64,000 bases of DNA from Oxalobacter sp. GTDB lineage: Bacteria; Pseudomonadota; Gammaproteobacteria; Burkholderiales; Burkholderiaceae_D. Each line of letters starts with the position of its first letter. The stretch's first letter is position 1. A program made the position numbers and the translations under genes. Below are positions 8,974 to 18,315 of this stretch, piece after piece. The DNA lies in NCBI GenBank assembly GCA_003605115.1, contig QZKY01000004.1:1-64000 (forward strand), written 5' to 3'. The notes below the pieces were generated by a model. The model ran no database searches. It saw only the letters and a program-made list of their open reading frames with translations, and had not been told where the DNA came from.

Positions 8974-9572
8974 GCCTGGCTTCTTCCGGTTGGCACATTG
9001 ATGCGCATGGCTGGTGTCCCCAGGCAGAACAACGACCTTCTCCCAATTGTGATGCCCGCCCTACCGATGTGCCGATATCCTTGCTGGTCATTCACAACAT
9101 CAGTCTCCCGCCGGGACAGTTTGGCGGCTCTTATATTGACGATCTCTTTCTCAACTGTCTCAACTGCGATGCACACCCGTACTTTGAACAATTGCGCGAT
9201 CTGCATGTTTCTGCGCATTTTCTGATTCGTCGTCAGGGGGAAGTGACGCAGTTTGTCTCCACGCTCAGTCGTGCCTGGCATGCGGGGGTTTCTTCTTTTC
9301 TCGACCGTGAACGCTGCAACGACTTTTCCATCGGGGTCGAGCTGGAGGGAACCGATGGCGAAGCCTTCACTGTTCTACAGTATGAGTCACTGACCGCACT
9401 CACGCATGCTTTGATGGGTCGGCATCCCTTGACCGATGTGGTGGGGCATGAACACATCGCCCCTGCCCGTAAAACGGATCCGGGTCCTTTTTTTGACTGG
9501 CGGTTTTTCCATTCCCTGCTCTCAACGCGGGTTGCGCCGTCAAAACTCTCTCTGCTCTTTCCTGGCACCTGA
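8970..9572 (+). CDS. ampD: 1,6-anhydro-N-acetylmuramyl-L-alanine amidase AmpD
   Basis: This cytosolic zinc amidase of muropeptide recycling cleaves anhydroMurNAc from the stem peptide and so keeps beta-lactamase inducers low. It has 200 residues, no signal peptide, and the zinc ligands His42, His160 and Asp170 in the patterns VIHNISLPP and GHEHIAPARKTDPGP. A Glu in GVELEG (124) matches the conserved catalytic-region Glu. The start overlaps the pilR stop by 4 nt. AmpD after pilR is a typical betaproteobacterial arrangement with no evident functional tie to pili. Confidence 0.95.
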   Translation: MSLASSGWHIDAHGWCPQAEQRPSPNCDARPTDVPISLLVIHNISLPPGQFGGSYIDDLFLNCLNCDAHPYFEQLRDLHVSAHFLIRRQGEVTQFVSTLSRAWHAGVSSFLDRERCNDFSIGVELEGTDGEAFTVLQYESLTALTHALMGRHPLTDVVGHEHIAPARKTDPGPFFDWRFFHSLLSTRVAPSKLSLLFPGT

Positions 9573-9603
9573 CATCGACCGCATCCGCTTATGCTGGCGC
9601 TGT

Positions 9604-9909
9604 TTATGCCTGCGGCGTTAATTGCTGCATTGCGCTTTCTACGGAAAGATTCGCCGCGCGGATTTCCACGAGTTTTTTTTTGCTGGTATGGCCGTGGGTG
9701 ATGGTGATGGCGCTTTTGGGAACGTTGAAAACGTCCGCAAGAAAGCGAATCAGCATCTCATTGGCTTTGCCATCGACCGGCGGCGCCTGGAGTTTGATTT
9801 TCAAGGCGTCGTCTGTTTCGCCAACGACTTCCGTGCGCTTGGCATTGGGTGAAATCTGTACCGCGACGCGTAAACCGTTGGCCGTAGCCGAACACCACGG
9901 TCTGCTCAT
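9604..9909 (-). CDS. yggU: DUF167 / YggU-family protein
   Basis: This small 101-residue protein has the family core PPVDGKANEMLIRFLAD and the pattern of a two-layer alpha/beta fold. The function is unknown; family members sit in many genomes next to yggT, as here. Its ATG overlaps the yggT stop by 4 nt (ATGA), so it is cotranslated with YggT. It converges with ampD across a 31-bp gap with no obvious terminator. Confidence 0.88.
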   Translation of the reverse strand: MSRPWCSATANGLRVAVQISPNAKRTEVVGETDDALKIKLQAPPVDGKANEMLIRFLADVFNVPKSAITITHGHTSKKKLVEIRAANLSVESAMQQLTPQA

Positions 9910-10445
9910 ATGAAGGAGACCAGCGTCGAATTGATCAGCATCAGAATGACGCGCAAGCCGACAATGCCAATCAGCATGGACAGGTCAAGCCCACCCAAGG
10001 GAGGCACAAGCTGTCTTATCGGCCGCAACAAGGGCGCGGTAAGCCCAGAAATAAACGGGGCAATCGGCGCGTGAGGATTGACCCAGCTTAGCAAGGCTTC
10101 CATGACCATCAGACCCATGAACCCGTAAAAAATCCAGTTCATCAGTTGCTGAATGGAGATAAGCAGTATGAATTTCGGGTTGAAATGATCGCTCAGCCAT
10201 AAGGCTGGCAAGACGGAAATGACGGCAACCAGCAGCGTTCCGATCAGACAAGCCCAGTCGTAGCGGCCGTTGGGCAATATTCTGCGAAGCGGCAGCACCA
10301 GCCAGTTGCTGGCTTTGAAGATGAATCGCGCGAACGACTCTGGAGGACGCACACGAGCCACTTGCGCCCAAAAGCGCAATAAAAAAGCTGCCGCCACAAC
10401 TGTGGCAGCAGTATCGACAATCATGCCAATAATTTCGTTCAACAC
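9906..10445 (-). CDS. yggT: YggT-family integral membrane protein
   Basis: This protein of about 179 residues has two YggT repeats, each with hydrophobic helices and the pattern that includes PLRRILP and PLLRPIRQLVPPLGGLDLS. It is predicted to be an inner-membrane protein; related proteins have been linked to osmotic stress and to plastid/cyanobacterial division-site proteins, with no biochemical activity known. No ATG opens the frame. GTG at 10445 lies 5 nt after GGAG and is preferred; TTG at 10442 is nearly as good and TTG at 10463 would add six residues. It is coupled to the downstream DUF167 gene. Confidence 0.88.
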   Translation of the reverse strand: MLNEIIGMIVDTAATVVAAAFLLRFWAQVARVRPPESFARFIFKASNWLVLPLRRILPNGRYDWACLIGTLLVAVISVLPALWLSDHFNPKFILLISIQQLMNWIFYGFMGLMVMEALLSWVNPHAPIAPFISGLTAPLLRPIRQLVPPLGGLDLSMLIGIVGLRVILMLINSTLVSFI

Positions 10446-10536
10446 AGACACTCCGTTCGGCAAAGCGGACAGGCGCCGCTGGCAACCACCGGTTGCTCAG
10501 CGGACATTGTGCCTGATAATAGCAAAACTCCTAGGT

Positions 10537-11052
10537 TTAGGGGCGTTTGCTAGCAGTCGGAAAAGGCCAAGTCCCGCTGGGGCTCAGTGTCGTTTGTGTA
10601 ACGACCGGAGCACTAGCTACGACCTTTTTTTTAGCGGACTTTTTTTTAGCCGCTGGCTTTTTAGCTACTTTTTTTTTGGCAGCAGGTTTCTTGGCAGCCT
10701 TTTTCTTGGCTGCCGGCTTCTTGGCCGCTACCTTCTTCTTGGCGACTTTCTTAGCTGCCGGTTTCTTGGCCGCTACTTTCTTCTTCGCGACTTTCTTCTT
10801 GGCTGCCGGTTTCTTGGCCGCTACCTTCTTCTTGGCGACTTTCTTGGCCGCCGGTTTCTTGGCCGCCGGTTTCTTGGCCGCGACTTTCTTCTTGGCGACT
10901 TTCTTGGCTGCCGGTTTCTTGGCCGCTACTTTCTTCTTAGCGACTTTCTTGGCTGCGACTTTCTTCTTCGCTGCCGGTTTCTTCGCGGCTACCTTCTTTT
11001 TGGCAGCCGGTTTCTTCTTGGCTGCGGGTTTCTTCTTTGCTGCTGTTGCCAT
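10537..11052 (-). CDS. Histone-H1-like Lys/Ala/Pro repeat protein
   Basis: This 171-residue protein is built almost wholly of [10 protein letters not shown]-type pentamers over residues 1-143, with a short non-repetitive tail ending in a [10 protein letters not shown]-type segment. It resembles the H1-like nucleoid proteins of Bordetella (BpH1) and AlgP-like tails of Pseudomonas, which bind DNA through the lysines; binding here is inferred from composition. AAGGAG lies 5 nt before the ATG. The opposite strand is also open across the repeat, a compositional shadow. It is monocistronic, with a long non-coding stretch upstream. Confidence 0.85.
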   Translation of the reverse strand: MATAAKKKPAAKKKPAAKKKVAAKKPAAKKKVAAKKVAKKKVAAKKPAAKKVAKKKVAAKKPAAKKPAAKKVAKKKVAAKKPAAKKKVAKKKVAAKKPAAKKVAKKKVAAKKPAAKKKAAKKPAAKKKVAKKPAAKKKSAKKKVVASAPVVTQTTLSPSGTWPFPTASKRP

Positions 11053-11732
11053 ATTTTTCTCCTTCCTATCAGATGGAAAAATTCACGTTAATGGATAAAT
11101 CCGACCGACAGATAAACTCTGCAGAGCGGACTATTCATCGGCGCAAACCCTATGTTTGCGCTAATGAATTCGGTGTTGGCCAAATGGCACCTCGTTACGT
11201 TCCGGGTGGTTTTTGGCCGCTGGCGGCGCAGAACCCTGTACTCAGCCTGCCAGCTTTTGGTGTTCTCTGGAAAAGCCTGTGGCTCTCCCGTTCTGGAATC
11301 TCTGTCAGCAGCGCAGCGCTTTCATCCCATCCCCCGAACCGGTTCGCTCTCTTTTCAGTCGGCGCCCACGTCGCTCAAGGTTCCTTTACCGCTCTCTGCG
11401 CTTGCGAAGCCTTTCGTTTGTCTGCCACGGCGTAACTTACGTCCTGCGCTTACTTTGCCGATTGAGCTTTATCAACCAACTTGCTGCTATTCGTATTCAC
11501 GTCGCCAAAAAAATTCATGCTCGCTTTTTTCGCATCGTACAACATTGCGTTCGCGATGCAACAATTATTCTGCATATCTGCACATAAAAACAACGCTTTG
11601 ATTTCATTTCGCATTTTCGAAAACGCTTTTTCTCTTCTTTCTCTCTGCTTTTTCTTTTTCGCGCTGCTCATCGCATGCATTCGCACGCGTGCGCTGATGC
11701 GGTTAAAATCTTTCGAACCATCTTTATTTAAC
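11053..11732. other. 680-bp intergenic region between divergent genes
   Basis: This stretch separates the leftward H1-like gene from the rightward ABC exporter. The frame of the exporter stays open back to 11481, and a leftward 105-codon frame crosses 11450-11767, but neither has a ribosome site or recognisable protein content. It presumably holds both promoters. A TTAAAATC box at 11703-11710 could be a -10 for the exporter, only 23 nt before its ATG. I see no RNA gene fold that I can name. Confidence 0.4.
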
Positions 11733-13634
11733 ATGCGACGCCACCTCCGCTCCCACATTTCACGCACCGCTGGCCTGCCGCGTAACGACTGGTCAACGCT
11801 TCAATCCTTTTTGCCTTTCCTGTGGGCGTTCAAGGGTCGGGTGGTTGCAACCCTGCTCTTCCTGGTTTGTGCCAAGGTATCGGCAATGGGCATTCCGCTC
11901 GTGCTCAAGCGTCTTATCGACGCATTGGGCATTCGCGCTTCGGAACCTCAGGCCATCATCGTGCTGCCTGTTTCGCTATTGTTTGCCTACGGCGCGCTCC
12001 GCCTGGCCAACGCTTTGTTTACCGAACTGCGCGAACTGACCTTTGCGAAAGTCACGCAGCGTGCGATTCGTTCTATCGCCTTGCGCGTTTTTCAGCACTT
12101 GCACAACCTGTCTCTGCGCTTTCATTTGAGCCGTCAGACTGGCGGTGTCACCCGCGATATCGAGCGCGGCTCGCGCGGTATTTTGTCCTTGATCACCTAC
12201 ACCCTGTACAACATTCTGCCGACGCTCGTGGAGGTTGCATTGGTGCTCGGGTATCTTCTGTGGGCATACGATATCTGGTTTTCGGTGATTGCCGCTGCCA
12301 CGCTCGCTGTCTACGTCATTTTCACCATCATGGTGACAGATTGGCGCACCCACTTTCGTCGTGCCGTCAACCAGCTTGATTCCGAAACCAACAACCGAGC
12401 GATCGACTCAATTATCAATTACGAAACCGTCAAGTATTTTGGTAATGAGGCGCACGAAGCGAGCGCGTATGACGCCGGTTTGCAGAAGGTGGAACGCTCC
12501 GCCCTGAAATCGCAAATGGCGCTTTCCCTGCTCAACACAGGACAAACAACCATTGTGGCGATTGCCGTCACCTTGCTGCTGTGGCGAGCGACACAATGCG
12601 TCATTGATGGCACCATGACGCTGGGGGATCTGGTTCTGGTCAACGCCTTCATGATCCAGCTTTATATTCCGCTCAACTATCTTGGCGTGATTTATCGGGA
12701 AATCAAGCAAAGCCTAGCTGACATGGAACGTCTTTTCTCGCTCATGCATGAACAGCGCGACGTCACCGACGTGCCTGACGCACCGCCACTGTCCGTTCGC
12801 GGCGGCGAAGTGCGATTTGCTTCCGTGAGCTTCCGTTATGAAGCGAACCGCCAGATTTTGTTTGACGTCGATTTCTGCATCCCTGCTGGCACGACGACGG
12901 CCATCGTTGGGCACAGTGGGTCGGGCAAATCAACCCTGGCTCGCTTGCTGTTCCGTTTTTATGACGTCGATGACGGCTGTATTTTTATTGACGGTCAGGA
13001 TATCCGCAACGTAAGCCAACCGTCTTTACGGCACGCCATCGGCATCGTGCCGCAGGACACGGTGCTCTTCAACGACACCATCGGCTACAACATTGCTTAC
13101 GGCCGACCCGATGCCTCTCAAACAGAAATTGAAGCCGCCGCCAAAGCGGCGTGCATTCACGAATTCATTATTAGCCTGCCTGATGCTTATGCCACCCGTG
13201 TGGGCGAACGTGGCTTGAAGCTTTCCGGTGGCGAAAAGCAGCGCGTAGCCATTGCGCGCACCATCCTGAAAGATCCGACGATTCTTATTTTTGACGAAGC
13301 CACGTCTGCCCTGGATACCCAGTCCGAACAAGCCATTCAGGGACAGCTAAAGGAAATTGCCAAGGACAGAACGACCATGGTCATCGCGCACAGGCTATCC
13401 ACCATCGTGGACGCTCAGCAAATCATCGTGCTGGATCGCGGAGGCATCGTCGAGCGCGGCACCCATGCCGAACTTCTGGCCGCCGGTGGCGCTTATGCAG
13501 AAATGTGGGCGCGGCAGCAAATCAGTCAGATTGGCAGCCCCACATCCGCCAATCTATCGGAAACGCAAGCCCGGACGGATGAAAACAATTTGCCGGTCGA
13601 GATCGTTGCCGGCATTCACATTGAGCGTCAGTAG
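11733..13634 (+). CDS. ATM1/HMT1-type ABC transporter, fused permease and ATPase
   Basis: This half-transporter of 633 residues has six membrane spans in 35-320, then a nucleotide-binding domain with Walker A GHSGSGKST at 393-401, the Q-loop, signature LSGGEKQR at 497-504 and Walker B ILIFDEATSALD from 517. The segment NYETVKYFGNE at 229-239 is typical of the ATM1 branch, which exports glutathione-linked sulfur species or heavy-metal conjugates. It should act as a homodimer in the inner membrane. The start at 11733 matches the usual length; an upstream ATG at 11697 would add 12 residues. No Shine-Dalgarno is evident. Confidence 0.92.
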   Translation: MRRHLRSHISRTAGLPRNDWSTLQSFLPFLWAFKGRVVATLLFLVCAKVSAMGIPLVLKRLIDALGIRASEPQAIIVLPVSLLFAYGALRLANALFTELRELTFAKVTQRAIRSIALRVFQHLHNLSLRFHLSRQTGGVTRDIERGSRGILSLITYTLYNILPTLVEVALVLGYLLWAYDIWFSVIAAATLAVYVIFTIMVTDWRTHFRRAVNQLDSETNNRAIDSIINYETVKYFGNEAHEASAYDAGLQKVERSALKSQMALSLLNTGQTTIVAIAVTLLLWRATQCVIDGTMTLGDLVLVNAFMIQLYIPLNYLGVIYREIKQSLADMERLFSLMHEQRDVTDVPDAPPLSVRGGEVRFASVSFRYEANRQILFDVDFCIPAGTTTAIVGHSGSGKSTLARLLFRFYDVDDGCIFIDGQDIRNVSQPSLRHAIGIVPQDTVLFNDTIGYNIAYGRPDASQTEIEAAAKAACIHEFIISLPDAYATRVGERGLKLSGGEKQRVAIARTILKDPTILIFDEATSALDTQSEQAIQGQLKEIAKDRTTMVIAHRLSTIVDAQQIIVLDRGGIVERGTHAELLAAGGAYAEMWARQQISQIGSPTSANLSETQARTDENNLPVEIVAGIHIERQ

Positions 13635-13702
13635 TTCACCCTGCTTGTCAACGCGTCGCAGCGTACGCGCATTTCGATTCGCACAATTCATCTCGCCAAA
13701 AC

Positions 13703-13735
13703 AAAAACCCCTGCCGACGACCGTGGGCAGGGGTT
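13703..13735 (-). terminator. Rho-independent terminator of the aminotransferase gene
   Basis: A perfect 10-bp stem (13706-13715 with 13726-13735, AACCCCTGCC/GGCAGGGGTT) with a 10-nt loop lies 19 nt past the leftward aminotransferase stop. On the minus strand the stem runs into TTTTTG. It may also catch transcripts of the convergent ABC exporter. Confidence 0.85.
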
Positions 13736-13754
13736 GAAGCGAACAGGTGTCCGT

Positions 13755-15008
13755 TTATTTCTTTTTAGCTGTCGTACGCATTTGCTGCGCAGCCGCCGCG
13801 TGCTGAGCCGCATAGGATTGATGCGCGGCCGCTTCGGCTTCGCCCACTTTGACATTGAGACCCATGTCAGCCAGCACTGAGCCGAGCGCAGACAAACAGA
13901 GCATGACGTTGGCCGATTGCGCGGAATAGCCCATCAAGCCAACACGCCAAATCTTGCCCGCCAGGGGGCCAAGGCCAGCACCGATTTCAAGATTGAATTC
14001 ATTCAGCAGGATGCGGCGAACCTCCGCTTCATTCTTCACGCCTTCCGGTACATAAACCGCGTTCATCTGCGGCAAGCGGTTTTCTTCCTTGACCAAATAT
14101 TTGAGCCCCATCGACTCCAGACCGGCTTTCAGTGCCAGGTGGTGACGCGTGTGGCGCGCCCAAGAGTTTTCGAGACCCTCTTCCTTCAGCAACAACAAGG
14201 CTTCATGCAGCGCGAAAAGACCATTGATCGGTGCCGTATGGTGATAGGTACGTGTTGTATTGCCCCAGTAGTTCAGGATCAGATTCAAATCCATGAACCA
14301 GCTTTGCACCTTGGTCTTGCGGTTCTTGACGAACTCAATAGCGCGCTCATTAAACGTAATCGGCGACAAACCCGGCGTGCATGACAGACATTTCTGGCTG
14401 CCGGAGTAAACCGCATCCAGATCCCATTCCTTGACCTTGATCGGCGAACCGCCCAGCGACGTAACGGCATCGACAATCACCATTGCTCCGTGCTTGTGGG
14501 CGACTTCGGCAATGGTCTTGGCATCCGATGCGCATCCCGTTGAGGTTTCGGCATGCACGAACGCAACCACCTTAACGCCCGGGTTCTTTTTCAAGGCATC
14601 TTCAATCTTGTTCGGGTCAACCGCCTCGCCCCACGTGTCTTCCACAACGATCGGCGTACCACCGCAACGCTCAACGTTTTCAATCATGCGGCCGCCAAAC
14701 ACACCATTGCGTCCCACGATGACTTTATCGCCTGGCTCGACCATATTGACGAAACAGCTTTCCATGCCCACGGAACCAGGGCCGGAAGCCGGGAAAGTCA
14801 GTTGATTGTCGGTCTGGAACGCGTAACGTAACAGCGTCTTGAGTTCTTCCATCATCTCGACAAAAATGGGGTCAAGATAGCCAATGACCGGCAAGCTCAT
14901 TGCTGCCAGAACACGAGGGTTGATGTTGGAAGGACCGGGACCGAGCAGAACGCGTTGCGGAGGGTGAAACGAAGTAATTTTTTTGCGTTGGTTTGCGGCT
15001 GCTGCCAT
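13755..15008 (-). CDS. Class V aminotransferase, alanine/serine-glyoxylate aminotransferase family
   Basis: This fold-type I PLP enzyme has 417 residues. It has the N-terminal glycine-rich segment LLGPGPSNINPRV at 21-33, the PLP-stacking region HAETSTG at 152-158, the Asp of VIVDAVTSLGG at 180, and the Schiff-base Lys206 in YSGSQKCLS. Relatives transfer amino groups to glyoxylate, making glycine from serine or alanine. A His/Ala/Gln-rich tail of about 25 residues extends past the usual fold. It lies 84 bp after the ketopantoate-reductase-like gene on the same strand, with a hairpin between them. The exact amino donor cannot be read from the sequence. Confidence 0.88.
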   Translation of the reverse strand: MAAAANQRKKITSFHPPQRVLLGPGPSNINPRVLAAMSLPVIGYLDPIFVEMMEELKTLLRYAFQTDNQLTFPASGPGSVGMESCFVNMVEPGDKVIVGRNGVFGGRMIENVERCGGTPIVVEDTWGEAVDPNKIEDALKKNPGVKVVAFVHAETSTGCASDAKTIAEVAHKHGAMVIVDAVTSLGGSPIKVKEWDLDAVYSGSQKCLSCTPGLSPITFNERAIEFVKNRKTKVQSWFMDLNLILNYWGNTTRTYHHTAPINGLFALHEALLLLKEEGLENSWARHTRHHLALKAGLESMGLKYLVKEENRLPQMNAVYVPEGVKNEAEVRRILLNEFNLEIGAGLGPLAGKIWRVGLMGYSAQSANVMLCLSALGSVLADMGLNVKVGEAEAAAHQSYAAQHAAAAQQMRTTAKKK

Positions 15009-15043
15009 GATAGTTCTCGATTTTTGGGTTACTCACTCTGCCG

Positions 15044-15068
15044 GCCATACAACCCGGGGGTGTATGGC
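15044..15068 (-). other. Perfect intergenic hairpin upstream of the aminotransferase gene
   Basis: The 8-bp arms GCCATACA and TGTATGGC flank a 9-nt GC-rich loop, 35 nt before the aminotransferase ATG and just after the preceding gene. No T-run follows, so it looks more like a regulatory or processing hairpin, or a protein-binding palindrome, than a terminator. Confidence 0.4.
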
Positions 15069-15092
15069 ACGGCGCTTGTTACATTTGTTTCA

Positions 15093-16118
15093 TTAGTGTT
15101 TGCTCGAATCGTTTTCACCCACCAGCTTGACATGGCCTTTTTCTTCATCCATCGTCTTCGCCAGCAGTTTGACCAGTGCATATACCGTGTTGATGTGCGG
15201 CGTCGCGGTATGGGTAATCCGACCCAACTCTACTACTGAGCCGACCAGCGCATCAATTTCGGGAGCACGGCCTGCTTCAATGTCTTGCAGCATGGAGGTC
15301 TTGTGCTTGCCGACCTTTTCTGCGCCAGCAATACGCTTTTCGAGCGGCACGCGGAATTCAATGCCGAGCTTGTTCGCAATCCGCTGCGCTTCGATCATCA
15401 TGTCGCCAGCCAATTCACGCGACAACGGATATTGACAGATATCGACCAGCGTCGAGTGTGCCAGCGAACTGATCGGGTTGAATGTCAGGTTACCCCACAG
15501 TTTGAGCCACAACTCAGAACGGATATTCTCAAGGATAGGCGCCTTGAAACCAGCTTGAATGAAGCACTCGGATACACGTTTGGCGCGCTCGGAAATAGAC
15601 CCATCCAACTCCCCGATGGGGAAGCGATCCCCCTCAATATGCACGACGACGCCTGGCTCGATCAGTTCAGAGGCCGGATAAACGACGCAACCGAGCACAC
15701 GATCCGGATTGATTTTTTCCAGAATGCGACCTGTCGGATCCACGCTTTGAATGCGATGGCCTTCGTACGGACCACCATGTTTATGGAAATACCAGTAAGG
15801 GATGCCATTTTGCATCGGTACCACAACCGTATCCGGCCCAAACAATTTTTGGATATCGTCTACAACTGCCTCGACCTGATGCGCTTTCATCCCCAAAATA
15901 ATGAGGTCTTGTGGACCTGGCTCGTCATAATTGTTAGTCGCCTTTACATCCTTGGCGACAAGCTCGGTACCATCTTCCAGGATCAATTTCATGCCATTCT
16001 TCTTGATCGCTTCCAGATTGGCGCCACGCACCATGAAGGTCACATCATTTCCGGCCAGCGCCAACTTCACACCAACATAACCGCCGATTGAACCAGCGCC
16101 AATGATCGCAATTTTCAT
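15093..16118 (-). CDS. Ketopantoate-reductase-family dehydrogenase (PanE/ApbA-like)
   Basis: This 341-residue NAD(P)H dehydrogenase opens with IAIIGAGSIGGYVG and contains the family segments PMQNGIPYW and ELWLKLWGNLTFNPISSL, which carry the conserved Asn and Lys of the active site. It is about 40 residues longer than E. coli PanE. True PanE makes pantoate; many paralogues act on other 2-oxo acids, and the position beside an aminotransferase and fhs leaves that open. Translation starts at the ATG at 16118, with AAGGGA upstream; the open frame extends six codons further to a TTG. It probably shares an operon with the aminotransferase. Confidence 0.85.
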   Translation of the reverse strand: MKIAIIGAGSIGGYVGVKLALAGNDVTFMVRGANLEAIKKNGMKLILEDGTELVAKDVKATNNYDEPGPQDLIILGMKAHQVEAVVDDIQKLFGPDTVVVPMQNGIPYWYFHKHGGPYEGHRIQSVDPTGRILEKINPDRVLGCVVYPASELIEPGVVVHIEGDRFPIGELDGSISERAKRVSECFIQAGFKAPILENIRSELWLKLWGNLTFNPISSLAHSTLVDICQYPLSRELAGDMMIEAQRIANKLGIEFRVPLEKRIAGAEKVGKHKTSMLQDIEAGRAPEIDALVGSVVELGRITHTATPHINTVYALVKLLAKTMDEEKGHVKLVGENDSSKH

Positions 16119-16329
16119 TTTCTTGTCCCTTATCAAAAATTCTTACCTTAGCGGTCACTTTTCTGGGTTTATGATGCCTCTGCAATTTTTGGGCTACGCC
16201 ATCTTAGTCCAGTATCCTGCATGATACCGCTATTGCCCGAAATTGCGTGATTATTTTGTTTTTTCTATTAAAAAAACCCGTACCTCAAGACCCTGAGCCT
16301 CGCTAAAATATTTCCAAAATACAATAATT

Positions 16330-16354
16330 CCAGAACGCCTGAGTGGCGTTCTGG
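16330..16354 (-). terminator. Hairpin terminator after fhs
   Basis: A perfect 10-bp stem, CCAGAACGCC with GGCGTTCTGG, closes a 5-nt loop 13 nt past the fhs stop. The downstream minus-strand tract is AT-rich with broken T-runs, so termination may be partial, allowing some readthrough into the ketopantoate-reductase-like gene 210 bp on. Confidence 0.7.
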
Positions 16355-16366
16355 AAGGTTTTTCTC

Positions 16367-18040
16367 TTATGACAATCCGGTAATCCGTCCGTCAGCGTCT
16401 ACATCAATGCTGGCTGAAGAAGGAACTTTCGGCAAGCCCGGCATGGTCATCACGTCACCGCAAATCATAACGATATATTCTGCCCCGGCCGCCAAACGCA
16501 CCTCACGAATATTCAGGAGATGTCCACTCGGTGCGCCGCGCAATTGCGCGTCCGTGGAGAAAGAATACTGCGTCTTGGCCATGCAAATCGGCAGGTGCCC
16601 ATAACCATCTTGCTCTAGCTGTCGAATTTGGTTGCGAACGGCTGTATCGACACTCACTTCCTTCGCACCATAGAGTTTTGTCGCGATGGCATTGACCTTG
16701 TCCAGCAGCGGCATGTTGTCTTCGTAGAGAAACTTGAAGTTCGACGGCGTGGTCTCAACCATATTGATCACTGCCTTGGCCAAGTCTTCCGCACCGCGGC
16801 CACCTTCGGCCCAGTGACGCGACACAACGACTGGTGCACCTTGCGTCGCCATCTTGTCACGCAACAGCTTGATTTCCGCCGCAGTATCAAGCGTGAAATG
16901 GTTGATCGCCACAATGCAAGGCAAGCCGTAGTGGGTACGAACGTTATAGACGTGACGCTCCAGATTAGCCATCCCCTTTTCAAGCGCGGCCAGGTTTTCC
17001 TTGCCCAGATCCGCCAACTCTACGCCGCCGTGGTACTTGAGGCCGCGAACTGTCGTCACCACCACGGCACAGTCGGGACGTAGGCCAGACTTGCGGCATT
17101 TGATATTGACAAACTTTTCAGCGCCCAAGTCGGCACCAAAACCGCCTTCCGTCACAACGTAATCTGCGAGCTTGAGCGCCGATTGCGTGGCAATAACGGA
17201 ATTGCAGCCATGTGCGATGTTGGCGAATGGGCCGCCGTGAATGAACGCCGCATTATTTTCCAGCGTCTGAACAATATTCGGCTTGATTGCGTCACGGAGC
17301 AGCGCAGCCATTGCACCCTGAGCATTCAGATCACGCGACAGAATTGGCTTGCGATCGCGCGTGTATGCCACCACGATACGTCCAAGACGATCCTTCAAGT
17401 CTTCTACGCTCGTGGCCAAGCATAGAATCGCCATGACTTCGGAAGCCACCGCAATATCGAAGCCATCGTTACGCGGGAAACCATTACCCGGGCCTCCCAG
17501 ACCGATCGCGATGTCGCGTAGCGAACGATCATTCATGTCAATCACACGACGCCATACGATACGACGTACGTCGATGCCCAGCTCATTGCCGTGGAATACG
17601 TGGTTATCGATCAACGCTGCCAGCAGGTTGTTTGCCAGTGCAACTGCGTTGATGTCCCCCGTAAAGTGCAGGTTGATATCTTCCATCGGCACAACCTGGG
17701 AGTAGCCGCCGCCCGCTGCGCCACCTTTCATGCCGAAGACAGGGCCGAGAGAGGGCTCACGTAGGCAGATGATCGCTGTTTTGCCGACACGGTTCAACGC
17801 ATCGCCCAAGCCAACGGTGGTGGTGGTTTTACCTTCGCCCGCTGGTGTTGGGTTAATGGCGGTTACGAGAACGAGTTTGCCGTTCGGCTTGTCCTTTAGG
17901 GTCTCAAGGAATTCCAACGAGATTTTGGCCTTCCAGTGACCATACGGCTCCATGTATTCTTCTTCAATCCCCAGCTTTTGTGCTACTTGGGCGATACGAA
18001 GCATTTTGGCACTCTGAGCAATTGCAATATCGGTCGTCAT
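16367..18040 (-). CDS. fhs: Formate--tetrahydrofolate ligase
   Basis: This homotetrameric ATP-dependent enzyme loads formate onto tetrahydrofolate to give 10-formyl-THF, feeding one-carbon metabolism. It has 557 residues, the normal size, with the P-loop TPAGEGKT at 65-72, the segment [19 protein letters not shown], and the C-terminal [13 protein letters not shown] motif. GAAGGAA lies 7 nt before the ATG. It heads the leftward C1/glyoxylate set, and its promoter lies in the 275-bp gap shared with divergent ffh. Not all betaproteobacteria carry it; its presence suggests formate assimilation or a need for extra formyl-THF. Confidence 0.97.
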   Translation of the reverse strand: MTTDIAIAQSAKMLRIAQVAQKLGIEEEYMEPYGHWKAKISLEFLETLKDKPNGKLVLVTAINPTPAGEGKTTTTVGLGDALNRVGKTAIICLREPSLGPVFGMKGGAAGGGYSQVVPMEDINLHFTGDINAVALANNLLAALIDNHVFHGNELGIDVRRIVWRRVIDMNDRSLRDIAIGLGGPGNGFPRNDGFDIAVASEVMAILCLATSVEDLKDRLGRIVVAYTRDRKPILSRDLNAQGAMAALLRDAIKPNIVQTLENNAAFIHGGPFANIAHGCNSVIATQSALKLADYVVTEGGFGADLGAEKFVNIKCRKSGLRPDCAVVVTTVRGLKYHGGVELADLGKENLAALEKGMANLERHVYNVRTHYGLPCIVAINHFTLDTAAEIKLLRDKMATQGAPVVVSRHWAEGGRGAEDLAKAVINMVETTPSNFKFLYEDNMPLLDKVNAIATKLYGAKEVSVDTAVRNQIRQLEQDGYGHLPICMAKTQYSFSTDAQLRGAPSGHLLNIREVRLAAGAEYIVMICGDVMTMPGLPKVPSSASIDVDADGRITGLS

Positions 18041-18315
18041 GTTGTATTCCTTCCTTCTCTTGGGTAAGGTGCTGCGACTGAGGAAAATCCTGGTTTAATT
18101 TTACATTATACAAACAAGCAATCAATGATAGCAATCATACCAAAGCAAGAAAATTGCCTTTCCCCCTTGCCAGAACGCCATCGCCCTCCTCTGCCGCGAC
18201 ACCCCCTGAAATACGCCATTCCTCCCTTGTGCATCGGTTACAATGCCTCGTTTCCGCCCCACACACACGCCAAACATGGGGCTTCCTCATCCCACTCACT
18301 GATTCATGATTTGCT

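Noticed and set aside
10270-11098. Plus-strand Phe/Leu/Ala- and Gly/Arg-rich frames over the H1-like gene
   Set aside because: They arise from the lysine/alanine repeat read backwards.
11481-11732. 84-residue N-terminal extension of the ABC exporter
   Set aside because: It is very hydrophobic and low-complexity, without a ribosome site; the usual ATM1-type length begins at 11733.
11450-11767. Leftward 105-codon frame rich in Lys/Arg/Met
   Set aside because: It has no ribosome-binding site, crosses the start of the ABC exporter, and its composition reads like an antisense shadow.
18041-18315. Searched for 4.5S RNA or a tRNA near ffh
   Set aside because: No cloverleaf, GGAA-type SRP loop or terminal CCA was seen; the gap seems to hold only divergent promoters.
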